Source: Photobacterium atrarenae (GTDB lineage Bacteria > Pseudomonadota > Gammaproteobacteria > Enterobacterales > Vibrionaceae). Taken from it: 64,000 nucleotides of DNA. Positions 35,496 to 44,927 of the stretch are shown in pieces. Numbering within the stretch: the first letter of the stretch is position 1; each line of letters starts with the position of its first letter. Both the position numbers and the translations under genes were made by a program. The notes below the pieces were generated by a model. That model had not been told where the DNA came from. It worked only from the letters and a program-made list of their open reading frames with translations, and searched no databases. The stretch lies in NCBI RefSeq assembly GCF_024380015.1, contig NZ_CP101508.1, positions 434,001-498,000 of the forward strand. Reading direction: 5' to 3'.

Positions 35496-36051
35496 AAAAG
35501 CCAACCTTGTCTGGTTTGTGAATCTTTGTTTTTGACAGCGCTGATTATATCGGATCGGCTATGAAACTTTTGTGACACTTACAGCATAATAATAATGTTA
35601 AATTGGTCATTATGGAGTAATTTTTTGTGCTACTGCGTCTGGTTCAGAATAATATTCTGATGCGTTGACGGTGCTTGCTCGGTGGGATGTGGCACGAACA
35701 GCGGGCGGCCCGTGAAAAATATTCAATATTTTTCGATTTTTTATGATCTTAGCGGCACGAAACGGGGCAGGAACGCGATCTGTTGTGGTTTATCCGGGCT
35801 GAGCATACCCGATGTTGTAGTGATAAATTGTAAAATTCGGGTCAGCGAATAGGGGTTTGTGCTAAATCGGCGCTCTGGTCTGAGTTGTCAGAGTTTTATC
35901 GGTTTTCTGAGCCAGATCAAACCCGACAGTCGCTACAATGGGGGATGCGGGGCGCATTTCAATGGCAGACTGCCTCGCCTGGGAGGCTGGCAGCCGCGAC
36001 CATCACACATCCTGAGCCCTGGCTAGCTTGCTGATTCGGTGCCCGAAAGTC
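35496..36051. other. Long gene-free spacer with AT-rich palindromes
   Basis: Over 550 bases without a credible gene. It holds a TATAAT for the small gene (35544-35549, minus strand), the palindrome CAGAATA-A-TATTCTG (35645-35659), and the larger palindrome GAAAAATATT-C-AATATTTTTC (35714-35734) followed by a T-rich run. A CTCTG/CAGAG hairpin with TTTT follows near 35874-35898. Together these could bound a small RNA or be operators for the flanking genes; neither is shown. Confidence 0.5.
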
Positions 36052-37002
36052 TTACGTTTCAGGAGGGGGCTGTTGACGCAGATGCGTCACCTGGTTTTTA
36101 ACGGTTTGCCCAACACACTGCCGTAACCAAGTCAGGCGGGGGTGGCTGGCATTGCGCTTGCGCCAGATCATCCTGATATCAAAATCCGGGATGGACACCG
36201 GCGGCGGACACTGGGTCAGGTCGTCATTGAAAAGGGTGATCCGGGCCATTAGGGTGGAGACCACGCACAGCAGATTGCGCCCGCTCAGCAGGTGGCGGAT
36301 GGTGAGGAAGTTGCCGGAGCCGACGGCGACGTGGCGTGAAACCCCCTGCGCCCGGAGCTGCTGGTCGACCGCGCTGGCCAGCTTACCGTCAGGGGTGACT
36401 AAGGCCTGGGGGGTCTGGATATAGCGTGCCAGATCGATCGGGGCGCTCAGGCCGGTCGCCTGGCTGTCAAACAGGCACACATGATCTTCCGTATACAGGT
36501 ACTGGCCGTCGAGTTCCCGGGGGAGCTGGTTCATTGAGCCGATCACCAAATCAATGTCCTGATCCTCCATCATCGCCTGATAATTGTGGCGATCCACCTT
36601 ATGGAAGCTTAATTGGCAGTTTGGAGCCTGGCTGAGGATCGCATCGAACAGCACCGGGGCGAACAGCAGTTCGGCGTAGTCGGTTAGACCGATCCGGATG
36701 GTACTCCGATCTGCTTCGGGGTTGAAGGCTTTGGGTTGCAGGATCTCGGACGTGATCAACTGGAGCACCTGCTCAATCACCGGCGCCAGTTCTTTGGCCT
36801 TGTCGGTGGCCACCATATGATGGCCACGGCGTTCGAACAGTGGATCGTTGATCAGCGTTCGCAATCGGGACAGGTTGTGGCTCATCGCCGACTGGCCAAT
36901 GGAGAGTTTTTCCGCGGCTTTGGTGACGCTGCGGGTTTCCATCAAAGCGGCAAAGGCGATAAGCAGGTTCAGGTCGACCCCGCGCCAGTTGATTGACTCC
37001 AC
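36052..37002 (-). CDS. LysR-family transcriptional regulator
   Basis: A 316-residue regulator with an N-terminal helix-turn-helix (SVTKAAEKLSIGQSAMSHNLSRLRTLINDPLFERRG, about 18-53) and a substrate-binding effector domain from about residue 90. The LSRLR form and the FERRGH segment are those of the NodD/NhaR-like group. The GTG start at 37002 is preferred: GGAGAGG precedes it by 6 bases, and the longer frame would run into the upstream YbaK-type gene. It follows that gene by 13 bases on the same strand, so the two are probably co-transcribed. Target unknown. Confidence 0.88.
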   Translation of the reverse strand: MESINWRGVDLNLLIAFAALMETRSVTKAAEKLSIGQSAMSHNLSRLRTLINDPLFERRGHHMVATDKAKELAPVIEQVLQLITSEILQPKAFNPEADRSTIRIGLTDYAELLFAPVLFDAILSQAPNCQLSFHKVDRHNYQAMMEDQDIDLVIGSMNQLPRELDGQYLYTEDHVCLFDSQATGLSAPIDLARYIQTPQALVTPDGKLASAVDQQLRAQGVSRHVAVGSGNFLTIRHLLSGRNLLCVVSTLMARITLFNDDLTQCPPPVSIPDFDIRMIWRKRNASHPRLTWLRQCVGQTVKNQVTHLRQQPPPET

Positions 37003-37015
37003 GCTTTTCCTCTCC

Positions 37016-37477
37016 CTAGCGGCAGATATCGGCAAACAGGGGATCGCACAGTAGCTGGAGATCCTCCATGCTGAGTTCGATCCCCGCCATCCGATCGCCG
37101 CTGCTGATATTGACGGTTGAAAATTGTCGGATCGCGTGGTCAAAAATAACCGGCATCGGGGTTTTCAGGCCGATCGGGGCCACGGTCCCGATCCGCAGCC
37201 CGGTCACCTCCTCGACATCACGGGCATCGGCGCAAGTCATCCGGCGGCAGCCAAACAGGGCCCGGACTTTTTTCGGATCGACCTGGGCCGGCCCCGGGAC
37301 GCACGCCAGCACATGAAAGCCGCTCATATCCCGCAGCAAAATGGATTTAACCATCAGCTCTGGGGCGACACCACGCTCCAGGGCGGCTTCTTCAATGGTT
37401 CTGACCGGCTTACTGTGGGGAAGGAGCCGGTAGTCAACGCCTTCCTGCTGCAATAGAAAAGTGACAGGGGTTTGCAT
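37016..37477 (-). CDS. YbaK/EbsC-type aminoacyl-tRNA deacylase
   Basis: A 153-residue single YbaK domain. KSILLRDMSGFHVLACVPG carries the conserved lysine strand, DPKKVRALFGCRR follows, and GLRIGTVAPIGLKTPMPVIFD is the substrate loop. Relatives hydrolyse mischarged tRNAs such as Cys-tRNAPro or Ser/Thr-tRNAs. It differs from the other YbaK-type protein in the window (24521-25015) in the GTVAPIGL loop against GAVCPFGL, suggesting a different substrate. It starts 13 bases after the end of ygfZ, giving a likely ygfZ-ybaK-lysR unit. Confidence 0.87.
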   Translation of the reverse strand: MQTPVTFLLQQEGVDYRLLPHSKPVRTIEEAALERGVAPELMVKSILLRDMSGFHVLACVPGPAQVDPKKVRALFGCRRMTCADARDVEEVTGLRIGTVAPIGLKTPMPVIFDHAIRQFSTVNISSGDRMAGIELSMEDLQLLCDPLFADICR

Positions 37478-37490
37478 GCGTAGCGGCCTG

Positions 37491-38471
37491 TTACTTGTCT
37501 TCGTCCAGCGTGTACGGCAGCGGCTGCTTGTGCCAGATCGCCTCGTGCCCGGCTAAGCGGAACTGGCTGTCTTCATCGAGATCGTTCGGCAGGCCGACCA
37601 GGGCGATTGCCTGACCGTCGGCAAACTGGTAACCGGCAATGATGGTGCCGCCTTTGCGCCAGTTGTCGCCGACGCTGCGCTCCAGTGCGTCACCGGCCTG
37701 CGGGCACTGCTCGGACGGGCCGCTGACGATATACATCGCGCGCTTGTTGATCCCGCGGTATTTGGCCCGGGCCACAGTTTCCTGGCCGGTATAGCAGCCC
37801 TTGGTAAAGCTGATCGCATCCAGGGCCTGCAGATTCATCGCCTGCGGGATAAACTCGAGCTCGGTGGCGGCATCGACCCGCGGGATCGCGCGGCGGATAT
37901 CGTACAGATCCCACAGGGTGCTGTCAGACAGCACAGCGTCCGCCGCCAGTTTGCCGGCAACGGTTTCAGCGTGCTCCGTGCTGAGCACCAGTAGCCAGCG
38001 CTCGGCATCAATGTTCACAGCGGTGCCGCCCTCAATGGCACGCACCTCGCCTTCGCCGCCGAAAACCTGATCGATCATAGCGCTGGCGTCTTGGCCGGTC
38101 AGGCCCAGCAGGATCTCGTCACTTTGCTCGATATCTACCTTGGAGAAAATGGCATATTTCTTCAGCTCCGGTAATTGGGTCGCCATCACGCTTTGGCGCT
38201 GGAAGAAGCCGTAGCCCTCACGATGGTGGAACAGGCGAAAGACGGTGCGCATCTTCCCTTTGGCATCACAGTGGGCACCAAGGGTGGATTGATCCTGCGC
38301 CAGTGAGACCACGTCACAGGTGACCTGCCCTTGCAGGTAGGATTTCTTGTCGTCGCCCACCAGAGTGATCAGGCCCCAGCCGGCGAGGTCGACCAGCGCC
38401 AGCGCCGGCAGGTTATCTTGTTCAGTTAAGGCTATCTTGTTGAAGTTCAGAACATTTGACCAGGTGCTCAT
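37491..38471 (-). CDS. ygfZ: YgfZ folate-binding Fe-S cluster repair protein
   Basis: A 326-residue folate-binding protein related to the T-protein of glycine cleavage (GcvT) that helps assemble or repair Fe-S clusters, for example for MiaB-type enzymes. The signature KGCYTGQETVARAKYRG has conserved Cys226. It is divergent from sdhE, the usual neighbour (ygfZ and ygfY face each other in E. coli). The T-protein fold means it could be misread as gcvT, but the KGCYxGQE motif separates them, and true gcvT is absent here. Confidence 0.95.
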   Translation of the reverse strand: MSTWSNVLNFNKIALTEQDNLPALALVDLAGWGLITLVGDDKKSYLQGQVTCDVVSLAQDQSTLGAHCDAKGKMRTVFRLFHHREGYGFFQRQSVMATQLPELKKYAIFSKVDIEQSDEILLGLTGQDASAMIDQVFGGEGEVRAIEGGTAVNIDAERWLLVLSTEHAETVAGKLAADAVLSDSTLWDLYDIRRAIPRVDAATELEFIPQAMNLQALDAISFTKGCYTGQETVARAKYRGINKRAMYIVSGPSEQCPQAGDALERSVGDNWRKGGTIIAGYQFADGQAIALVGLPNDLDEDSQFRLAGHEAIWHKQPLPYTLDEDK

Positions 38472-38862
38472 AGGATTTCCATGATGTGCGGTAACTTGCC
38501 GGGCTCCATCGCTGAGGCGAGCGGCACGTTACAATGGGTGAATTTCAGGGTTACTTGCTATGTTAAATCGCAAGCATCGGTTTGTCAGCCCAAATACTTG
38601 ATTCATCTGATAGGGTATTGGAGATAGCGTGCTGAAGAGAACGGGAAAACTGACAATAACGGCGTCAAACATGGTGCCATGGCGGGTGGTGTCGGGATAA
38701 ACTGGTGCTAGCTCTCATCTTGATGTTTTGCTTTTGTCTGTGCATAGGCGAGCCCGGTCACGGCTGATAATATTGTGGTTCCTGGAGTCAGATGAGCGCT
38801 GCTGGCAGCCCCGAATCACTGTGGAGCGCCAGGCCGCTTGGTGTAAGTACATTGAGGTTGAT
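38472..38862. other. Divergent spacer between ygfZ and sdhE
   Basis: About 390 bases without a gene. The sdhE reading frame extends upstream to 38728 but that part has no family resemblance. I see no clear operator; promoters for both genes must lie here. Confidence 0.5.
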
Positions 38863-39123
38863 ATGTTGAGTGCAGAAGAAAAAGCACGGGTGAAATGGGC
38901 ATGCCGTCGTGGGATGCTGGAGTTGGATGTGATTATCATGCCGTTTTTCGAAGAGTGCTTTGATGAGCTAAACGAGCAGGAGCAACAGGATTTTATTTCG
39001 CTGCTGCGCTGTGATGATCCGGATCTCTTTACCTGGGTGATGGAGCATGGTCGCAGTGACAACCCAGCTCATGCCGCCATGGTGGATCGCATTGTCGCTC
39101 ACAACAACAGCAAGCTTCGCTGA
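38863..39123 (+). CDS. sdhE: FAD assembly factor SdhE
   Basis: The 86-residue protein attaches FAD covalently to succinate dehydrogenase SdhA (and fumarate reductase). The signature RRGMLELD (RGxxE motif) is at residues 12-20, followed by IIMPFFEECFDELNEQEQQDF. The ATG at 38863 gives the family length; an AGG lies just upstream. Its 3' end overlaps ygfX in another frame, the arrangement known from E. coli ygfYX (cptBA). Confidence 0.95.
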   Translation: MLSAEEKARVKWACRRGMLELDVIIMPFFEECFDELNEQEQQDFISLLRCDDPDLFTWVMEHGRSDNPAHAAMVDRIVAHNNSKLR

Positions 39124-39517
39124 TTTTGAGGTTTCCCCTTCCCGACTTTCTGTTGCCGCACTGACGATATTTTACGCCGGTGCGGCAGCTTTCCTGCTGC
39201 TCGCCTGGGGCCGTGGTGTTTTCCCCTTTCCTCTGTTGCTGATTGGTTGCGAGTTACTCTGGCACGAGTGGCTGGGCCAGTATCATTTCATTCTTCGCCA
39301 TCAGGGCCGTCTGATCCTGAAAGCGCCGAATCGTGTCTGCTGGCAGCAATCATGGTGGCGTGTGAACCGAGTCAAAATCCAGACCCGGTACTTTATTCTG
39401 ATCGAGCTACATCAGGTGACCCGACGGCACTGGTTATTGATCTGCCATGATGCCTGTGAGGTTTCCGGGTATCGAGCCTTGTCTTTGATATGCCATAGCA
39501 CGAAGAGAGTAAAGTAA
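39071..39517 (+). CDS. ygfX: YgfX/CptA-like small membrane protein overlapping sdhE
   Basis: A roughly 148-residue protein with two hydrophobic helices (about LSVAALTIFYAGAAAFLLLAWG and the segment near FPLLLIGCELLW) followed by a soluble region with many Arg and Trp. In E. coli YgfX was reported as a toxin acting on MreB/FtsZ and as an SdhE partner. The start is uncertain: the ATG at 39071 overlaps sdhE by 53 bases, while a GTG at 39047 is also in frame. The homology rests mainly on the position after sdhE and the two-helix layout. Confidence 0.75.
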   Translation: MPPWWIALSLTTTASFADFEVSPSRLSVAALTIFYAGAAAFLLLAWGRGVFPFPLLLIGCELLWHEWLGQYHFILRHQGRLILKAPNRVCWQQSWWRVNRVKIQTRYFILIELHQVTRRHWLLICHDACEVSGYRALSLICHSTKRVK

Positions 39518-39727
39518 ATATCCATCTTGAACTTATAGTTTTAATTATATGAATATGGTATCCGTGCAACATATTGTACCGTACTTGACCGGTTTAGCGT
39601 GTCGTTCTTAGGCGATTTTTCTAAAGTTTTGCATCTGTCGGGCGATAAAGAAACATCTGAAGTTTCACCTTAGATTGTCGGGTGACGCCCATGCCTAGGG
39701 GACACAGTTAGGCAGGAAGTAGTGGAA

Positions 39728-41557
39728 ATGAAAATTAAGTATAAGTTAATCGGATTGACCGTCTTGGCCGTCACGGCGTTGGTGGCTGTCCTGGGGATGA
39801 GTCAATTGGCCAACAAGCGGGTCATGATGATTAATGACTCAGTGGCCCAGGTGGCGCAATTGGAAGTCACCTTGCTGAACCTGCGTCGTAATGAAAAAGA
39901 CTTTCTGATGCGGATGGATCTGAAATATCAGAAAAAGTTTCAGGATAACTATCAGCGTTTTCAAACTCAGATGAAGACGCTCAATCAGGATCTACACAGT
40001 TTGTCGATCACGATTCCGAGCCTGGAATCATTACCCAGCGTGATGGGGAACTACCAGCAGGGCATGATGATGTTGATCCAAGGGTATCAGCAGCTTGGCC
40101 TGACGCCAGCCGATGGGCTTGCCGGCAGTTTCATGGCGGCATCGGAGCAACTGATCCATGCAGCGAGCGAACAGCAGCGGGATATTCTGGCGGTCTTTAG
40201 CCTGGATGAGGCGGCGAAACTCTTTCTGATCACCGGGGATCAGGCTTATCTTGATGCTTATCAGGCGGGGCTGACCCGTTACGCTGCATTGCTGCAGGCA
40301 GACTTTGGGCACCAGTTCAGCCAGTTTGAGCAGGCTTTTGCCCGGATCGTTACCCAGAAGCAGACCATCGGCCTGAGTCACAACCAAGGCTTGCGCGGTG
40401 AGATCCGCGGCCAGTCCCATCAGGTGGAGGCGGTGTTCGGCGAAATGGTTGAGCAGCTCGAAGCTCAGGTCGCCGCAGAATACCGACTGGTGAATCAGCT
40501 TACGGTGGTGGCCGTGTTGGTGGTTGTGGCGTTGCTGGTGGGCATTTCCTGGTTGATCAGCCAGTCGATCCAGCGTCGGGTGAAAAATCTGAGCCAGTTG
40601 ATGGCCACGATTGCGGAAAGCCATGACTTGACCTGTAAGGCCGATGAAACCGGTAAAGACGAGCTGGCTGAGATGGCTGTGAACTTTAACGGGCTGTTGG
40701 CGAGCTTGCGCTACCTGGTCGGTAATGTGCATCACGCCGTGAACGAACTGGGGGCGGCGTCTACCCAGCTGCAGCACCGGAGCCAGGCATCGGAAGCGGC
40801 GATGGCGCGGCAGCAGAGCGAAACTGACTCTGTCGCCACCGCCATTACCGAGATGGGGGTGACTATCCGGGAAATCGCCTCAAATACCGAGAACGCCGCC
40901 GGGAATGCCGAGCAGGGGTACCAGGGGGCGGAAGCCGGGCTGAACGAGGTCAGCGCGACCAAAGCTCGGATTCGCTCCCTGGCGGAAGGGCTGGCACTGG
41001 CCGGTGAGGAAGTCTCCAGCCTGTCGGGCTTGTCGGGCAGTATCGGCTCGGTGCTCGACGTGATTAAAGAGATTGCGGAGCAGACCAATCTGCTGGCGCT
41101 CAACGCGGCGATTGAAGCGGCGCGTGCCGGGGAGCAGGGCCGGGGGTTTGCCGTGGTGGCTGATGAAGTGCGTTCGCTGGCGCTGCGGACCCGCCAGTCT
41201 ACTGAGGAGATCAGCACCATTATCGCCTCGCTCCAGGCGCAGACCGGTCAGGTGGTGAGCCATATCGGCCGCTGCCAGGAGCAGGGCGAGCAAAGTGTGC
41301 ATCAGGCGGATAGTGCTGAGGAGAAAATTAGCCAGATCATGGCCGACATGCAGTTGATTATGGATACCAGCACCCAGATTGCAGCGGCAGTTGAGCAGCA
41401 GAGTCTGGTGTCGGAAGAAATTGGCCGCAATGTTACCTCGATCCGGGATATTACCGATCAGAACTCTGCGGTGGCACATGAAAATGCCCAGGCGGCCAAT
41501 GCCGTTGCCAGCCAGGCATCATCTTTGGATCAGTCGATTGCGGCCTTTAAGGTATGA
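39728..41557 (+). CDS. Methyl-accepting chemotaxis protein with HBM-like sensor
   Basis: A 609-residue chemoreceptor. TM1 is near residues 7-25. The periplasmic part (about 26-257) is all helical with [16 protein letters not shown], a pattern typical of helical-bimodular (HBM) sensors. TM2 is at about 258-280, then a HAMP domain. The signalling hairpin tip [21 protein letters not shown] lies near 447-470, and [21 protein letters not shown] follows. The C terminus has no CheR pentapeptide. AGGA precedes the ATG at 39728; a GTG two codons earlier is possible. Ligand unknown; HBM sensors can bind organic acids. Confidence 0.9.
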   Translation: MKIKYKLIGLTVLAVTALVAVLGMSQLANKRVMMINDSVAQVAQLEVTLLNLRRNEKDFLMRMDLKYQKKFQDNYQRFQTQMKTLNQDLHSLSITIPSLESLPSVMGNYQQGMMMLIQGYQQLGLTPADGLAGSFMAASEQLIHAASEQQRDILAVFSLDEAAKLFLITGDQAYLDAYQAGLTRYAALLQADFGHQFSQFEQAFARIVTQKQTIGLSHNQGLRGEIRGQSHQVEAVFGEMVEQLEAQVAAEYRLVNQLTVVAVLVVVALLVGISWLISQSIQRRVKNLSQLMATIAESHDLTCKADETGKDELAEMAVNFNGLLASLRYLVGNVHHAVNELGAASTQLQHRSQASEAAMARQQSETDSVATAITEMGVTIREIASNTENAAGNAEQGYQGAEAGLNEVSATKARIRSLAEGLALAGEEVSSLSGLSGSIGSVLDVIKEIAEQTNLLALNAAIEAARAGEQGRGFAVVADEVRSLALRTRQSTEEISTIIASLQAQTGQVVSHIGRCQEQGEQSVHQADSAEEKISQIMADMQLIMDTSTQIAAAVEQQSLVSEEIGRNVTSIRDITDQNSAVAHENAQAANAVASQASSLDQSIAAFKV

Positions 41558-41593
41558 ATCTAACTATGAGCGTCAGGCTTTCTGAGTAAACGA

Positions 41594-41625
41594 AAAAGCG
41601 AGCGGGGATCCCGCTCGCTTGTTTA
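41594..41625. terminator. Bidirectional terminator between the chemoreceptor and nadB
   Basis: AAGCGAGCGG and CCGCTCGCTT form a 10-bp stem with loop GGATC between convergent genes. The T runs are short on both sides. Confidence 0.75.
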
Positions 41626-41666
41626 TTGGGGGGCTGTGCCCATTCATCGCTTCTTGGCTTGAAGTG

Positions 41667-43286
41667 TCAGCACGGCTGATCCGGCGTGAGGATAGTCGGC
41701 TGAAGGGTATCAAGCTGGTTCGGGTAATCCAGGGTGTAGTGCAACCCGCGGCTTTCCTTGCGTTCCAGCGCGCAGCGGACAATCAGCTCGGCTACCTGCA
41801 GTAGGTTACGGAGTTCCAGCAAGTTGTTGGAAACCCGGAAGTTGCCGTAATACTCGTTGACCTCTTCCTGCAGCAGTTGGATCCGCCGCATCGCGCGTTC
41901 CAGGCGCTTGGTGGTCCGGACAATACCGACATAGTCCCACATAAAGAGTCGCAGTTCATGCCAGTTGTGCTGGATCACAACCTCTTCGTCCGAGTTGCTG
42001 ACCTGGCTCTCATCCCAGTCCGGCAGACTCTCAGGCAGGCTGACGTGGTCCAGCGCCTGGGTGATACTCTCCGCTGCCGCCCAGGCATAAACCACACACT
42101 CGAGCAGCGAGTTCGAGGCCATGCGGTTGGCGCCGTGCAGGCCGGTATAGCTGACTTCGCCAATCGCATACAGCCCGTCCAGATCGGTGCGGCCTTCTTT
42201 GTCGACGATCACTCCGCCGCAGGTATAGTGGGCGGCCGGAACAATCGGGATCGGCTCGCTTGTGATATCAATGCCGTAGGTGAGAAGCTTTTCATGGATC
42301 GTCGGGAAGTGCTTCTGGATAAAGTCCGCCGGCTTATGGCTGATATCCAGATACATGCAATCTGCCCCGAGGCGTTTCATCTCATAGTCAATGGCCCGGG
42401 CCACCACATCCCGCGGCGCCAGCTCGGCCCGCTTGTCGAAATCCGGCATAAAGCGGCTGCCGTCAGGGCGCCGCAGATAGGCGCCTTCACCACGCAGGGC
42501 TTCGGTCAGCAGAAAGTTACGCGCTTCCGGGTGGAACAGGCAGGTCGGGTGGAACTGGTTAAACTCCAGGTTGGCAACCCGGCACCCGGCGCGCCAGGCC
42601 ATCGCAATGCCGTCACCGGAAGAGACATCGGGGTTGGAGGTGTACTGGTAGACCTTGGAGGCACCACCGGTCGCCAGCACGACAAATTTGGCGCGTACTG
42701 TTTCGACCACTTCCTGGTTCCGGTTCCAGATATAAGCGCCCAGCACCCGGTTAGGCTGTCCGGTGTTGCCGAGCTTCTGATGGGTGATCAAATCCAGGGC
42801 ATTGTGCCGCTCCAGCACCTCGATATTGGGGTGGTTGTGGACATTTTCCTGAAGGGCGTTCTGAACCGCCATCCCCGTGGCATCCGCCGCATGCAGGATC
42901 CGGCGGTGGCTATGGCCGCCCTCGCGGGTCAGGTGATAGCGCGGGGCATCGTCGCTGTCGCTTTCTTCACGGTCGAACGGGACGCCGCCGTCGATCAGCC
43001 ATTGCACGCAGTCTTTGGCATTCTCGGCAATAAAGCGCACTACGCTTTCGTCACATAGTTCGGCCCCGGCAATTTGGGTATCCTGGACGTGGGATTCGAT
43101 GCTGTCCGACTCGTCAAAGACGGCGGCAATCCCGCCTTGGGCATAATAGGTCGCGCCTTCACTGCGCGGGCCTTTACTCAGGACAATCACTTTCCCTAGC
43201 GGTGCCAGTCGCAGTGCCAATGACAGTCCGGCCGCGCCGCTGCCGATGACTAACACGTCGCACAGATGTTCACGATTCTCGTTCAT
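41667..43286 (-). CDS. nadB: L-aspartate oxidase
   Basis: FAD enzyme that oxidises L-aspartate to iminoaspartate, the first step of de novo NAD synthesis. The 539-residue protein has the N-terminal FAD loop [58 protein letters not shown], and [31 protein letters not shown], all shared with the SdhA/FrdA family. The C-terminal helical domain begins near 430. It is divergent from rpoE as in E. coli. Confidence 0.97.
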   Translation of the reverse strand: MNENREHLCDVLVIGSGAAGLSLALRLAPLGKVIVLSKGPRSEGATYYAQGGIAAVFDESDSIESHVQDTQIAGAELCDESVVRFIAENAKDCVQWLIDGGVPFDREESDSDDAPRYHLTREGGHSHRRILHAADATGMAVQNALQENVHNHPNIEVLERHNALDLITHQKLGNTGQPNRVLGAYIWNRNQEVVETVRAKFVVLATGGASKVYQYTSNPDVSSGDGIAMAWRAGCRVANLEFNQFHPTCLFHPEARNFLLTEALRGEGAYLRRPDGSRFMPDFDKRAELAPRDVVARAIDYEMKRLGADCMYLDISHKPADFIQKHFPTIHEKLLTYGIDITSEPIPIVPAAHYTCGGVIVDKEGRTDLDGLYAIGEVSYTGLHGANRMASNSLLECVVYAWAAAESITQALDHVSLPESLPDWDESQVSNSDEEVVIQHNWHELRLFMWDYVGIVRTTKRLERAMRRIQLLQEEVNEYYGNFRVSNNLLELRNLLQVAELIVRCALERKESRGLHYTLDYPNQLDTLQPTILTPDQPC

Positions 43287-43654
43287 ATCAATATCATATC
43301 CCTGTGGTAGTGACGCTATGGTAGCAAAATCCGTCTCATTTGTTCATTTTTGACTGCGGGTTAACCACTTCATATCTTGACGAGGTATAATCGTCCGTTA
43401 ACCTAATTGCAATACAGTTTTCTCAGTAATCAGAAATCGTGCATTGTGAAGCAGAAATAATGTTGATGGCGGGAACTTTGTTTGGCGCATTGAGTCTGAA
43501 TAAGTGCTCATGCTCATTTATTTCATAGATGCCTGTTTTGCCTGGGCTTTGAACAGTGGGCCCGGCGCAATGCCTGTGGCATTGCGCGTCGGTGGAGACT
43601 TGCGGCAGGTGCAGGAAATCCGAGTGAAAGACAGATATAGGAGTACACGCTCGA
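43287..43654. other. Divergent spacer between nadB and rpoE
   Basis: About 370 bases holding the sigma-E promoter of the rpoE operon (listed separately), with a sizeable 5' untranslated region of some 150 bases downstream. No gene is visible; a 66-codon minus-strand frame overlapping the rpoE start lacks protein features. Confidence 0.55.
43472..43500 (+). promoter_or_regulatory. Sigma-E promoter of the rpoE operon
   Basis: GGAACTT (43472-43478) and TCTGAA (43495-43500) are separated by 16 bases, a near-perfect match to the sigma-E consensus. It lies about 155 bases upstream of rpoE, consistent with the known autoregulation of rpoE. Confidence 0.9.
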
Positions 43655-44233
43655 ATGAGCGAGCAGCAAACTGATCAGGTCCTAGTAGAGCGGGTACAGC
43701 GAGGAGACAAGCAGGCATTTAACCTGCTTGTTGCGAAATACCAGAACAAGGTATGTAGTCTGGTAGCTCGGTATGTGAGTAACTCTGGTGATGTGCCGGA
43801 TGTTGCTCAAGAGGCTTTTATCAAAGCTTACCGTGCCCTGCCGACGTTTCGCGGTGAAAGTGCGTTTTATACTTGGCTGTACCGGATTGCCGTGAATACG
43901 GCAAAAAATTACCTGGTGGCTCAGGGGCGGCGTCCGCCGGCATCCGATGTTGATGCGGAAGAGGCCGAATATTTCGAAAGCGGCAATGCGCTGAAAGAAA
44001 TATCGAACCCTGAGAACCAAATGTTGTCTGACGAATTAAAGCGGGTTGTTTTCAGTACCATTGAAGCGTTACCGGATGATCTGAAAACAGCAATTACCTT
44101 ACGTGAGTTGGAAGGACTCAGCTATGAGGAAATTGCTGAGGTAATGGGTTGTCCTGTCGGTACAGTGCGATCACGTATTTTCCGTGCACGAGAGGCTGTT
44201 GAAAAACGAATTCGCCCTCTGATGCAGCGTTAA
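43655..44233 (+). CDS. rpoE: RNA polymerase sigma-E factor
   Basis: The 192-residue ECF sigma factor controls the envelope stress response. Region 2 contains VARYVSNSGDVPDVAQEAFIKAYRALPTFRGESAFYTWLYRIAVNTAKNYL (core and -10 binding); region 4 has LREFEGLSYEEIAEVM-type sequence here as LRELEGLSYEEIAEVMGCPVGTVRSRIFRAREAVEKRI (-35 helix-turn-helix). Followed by its regulators rseA, rseB, rseC in one operon. Confidence 0.98.
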   Translation: MSEQQTDQVLVERVQRGDKQAFNLLVAKYQNKVCSLVARYVSNSGDVPDVAQEAFIKAYRALPTFRGESAFYTWLYRIAVNTAKNYLVAQGRRPPASDVDAEEAEYFESGNALKEISNPENQMLSDELKRVVFSTIEALPDDLKTAITLRELEGLSYEEIAEVMGCPVGTVRSRIFRAREAVEKRIRPLMQR

Positions 44234-44258
44234 ATGTTAAGCCAAACGGTGAACAAAC

Positions 44259-44915
44259 ATGGCTGATAAGCAAAAGATTTCGGCACTACTCGATGGTGAA
44301 GAGCTCGATCAGAGCATCATCAATGCGCTGGCCGCAGATGATGACTGCCGGGAGAGCTGGCAGCATTATTCTCTGATCGGGGATGTGATGCGAGGGGAAG
44401 CGCCCCAGAATCCGGACTGGGATATTACCGCCCGGGTTGCGATGGCACTCGAAGATGAACCGGCACACCAAGGCCCGGTTGAAACCGAACCTGCGCCTGT
44501 GGTAGATCTGGCAACTGTCCGTGAACAGGCCCAGGCCCAGCCGTCCCCGCAGCAGGCCAAGCGCACCTTACCGGCCTGGCTGACCCAATTGGGTCAGGTG
44601 GCGGTCGCAGCCAGTGTTTCGCTGGCGGTGATTGTTGGGGTGCAACAATATAATGGTGGTGAGGAAACCCTGATGGTTTCTTCAGAAGAATCTCAAGTTC
44701 CGGTATTGCAGACCATCCCTTTTGCCGGCGTTGCCGAACCTGTTAGTCTGACCCGGGACTCCGTGCGGAGCAGTAACCATCATGCCGCGCCGAGTGAAGC
44801 ACAAGTGATGGAGCAACGCCGACGGATTAATGCCATGCTTCAGGACTATGAACTCCAACTGCGTTTAAACGCTGAAGATGGCAGTATTGACAGAGCCTTG
44901 CTTGAACAACATTAA
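44259..44915 (+). CDS. rseA: Anti-sigma-E factor RseA
   Basis: A 218-residue single-pass inner-membrane protein that holds sigma-E inactive. The N-terminal cytoplasmic domain begins KQKISALLDGEELDQSI, which binds sigma-E. One membrane helix lies near residues 112-128 (GQVAVAASVSLAVIVGV). The periplasmic tail, rich in charged residues, is the DegS/RseB target; the cleavage site cannot be placed from sequence. It follows rpoE by 25 bases and precedes rseB by 12. Confidence 0.95.
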   Translation: MADKQKISALLDGEELDQSIINALAADDDCRESWQHYSLIGDVMRGEAPQNPDWDITARVAMALEDEPAHQGPVETEPAPVVDLATVREQAQAQPSPQQAKRTLPAWLTQLGQVAVAASVSLAVIVGVQQYNGGEETLMVSSEESQVPVLQTIPFAGVAEPVSLTRDSVRSSNHHAAPSEAQVMEQRRRINAMLQDYELQLRLNAEDGSIDRALLEQH

Positions 44916-44927
44916 ACTGGCGGATAA

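Noticed and set aside
41877..43058. 393-codon plus-strand frame opposite nadB
   Set aside because: It is an antisense shadow of nadB, whose FAD motifs on the minus strand are unambiguous.
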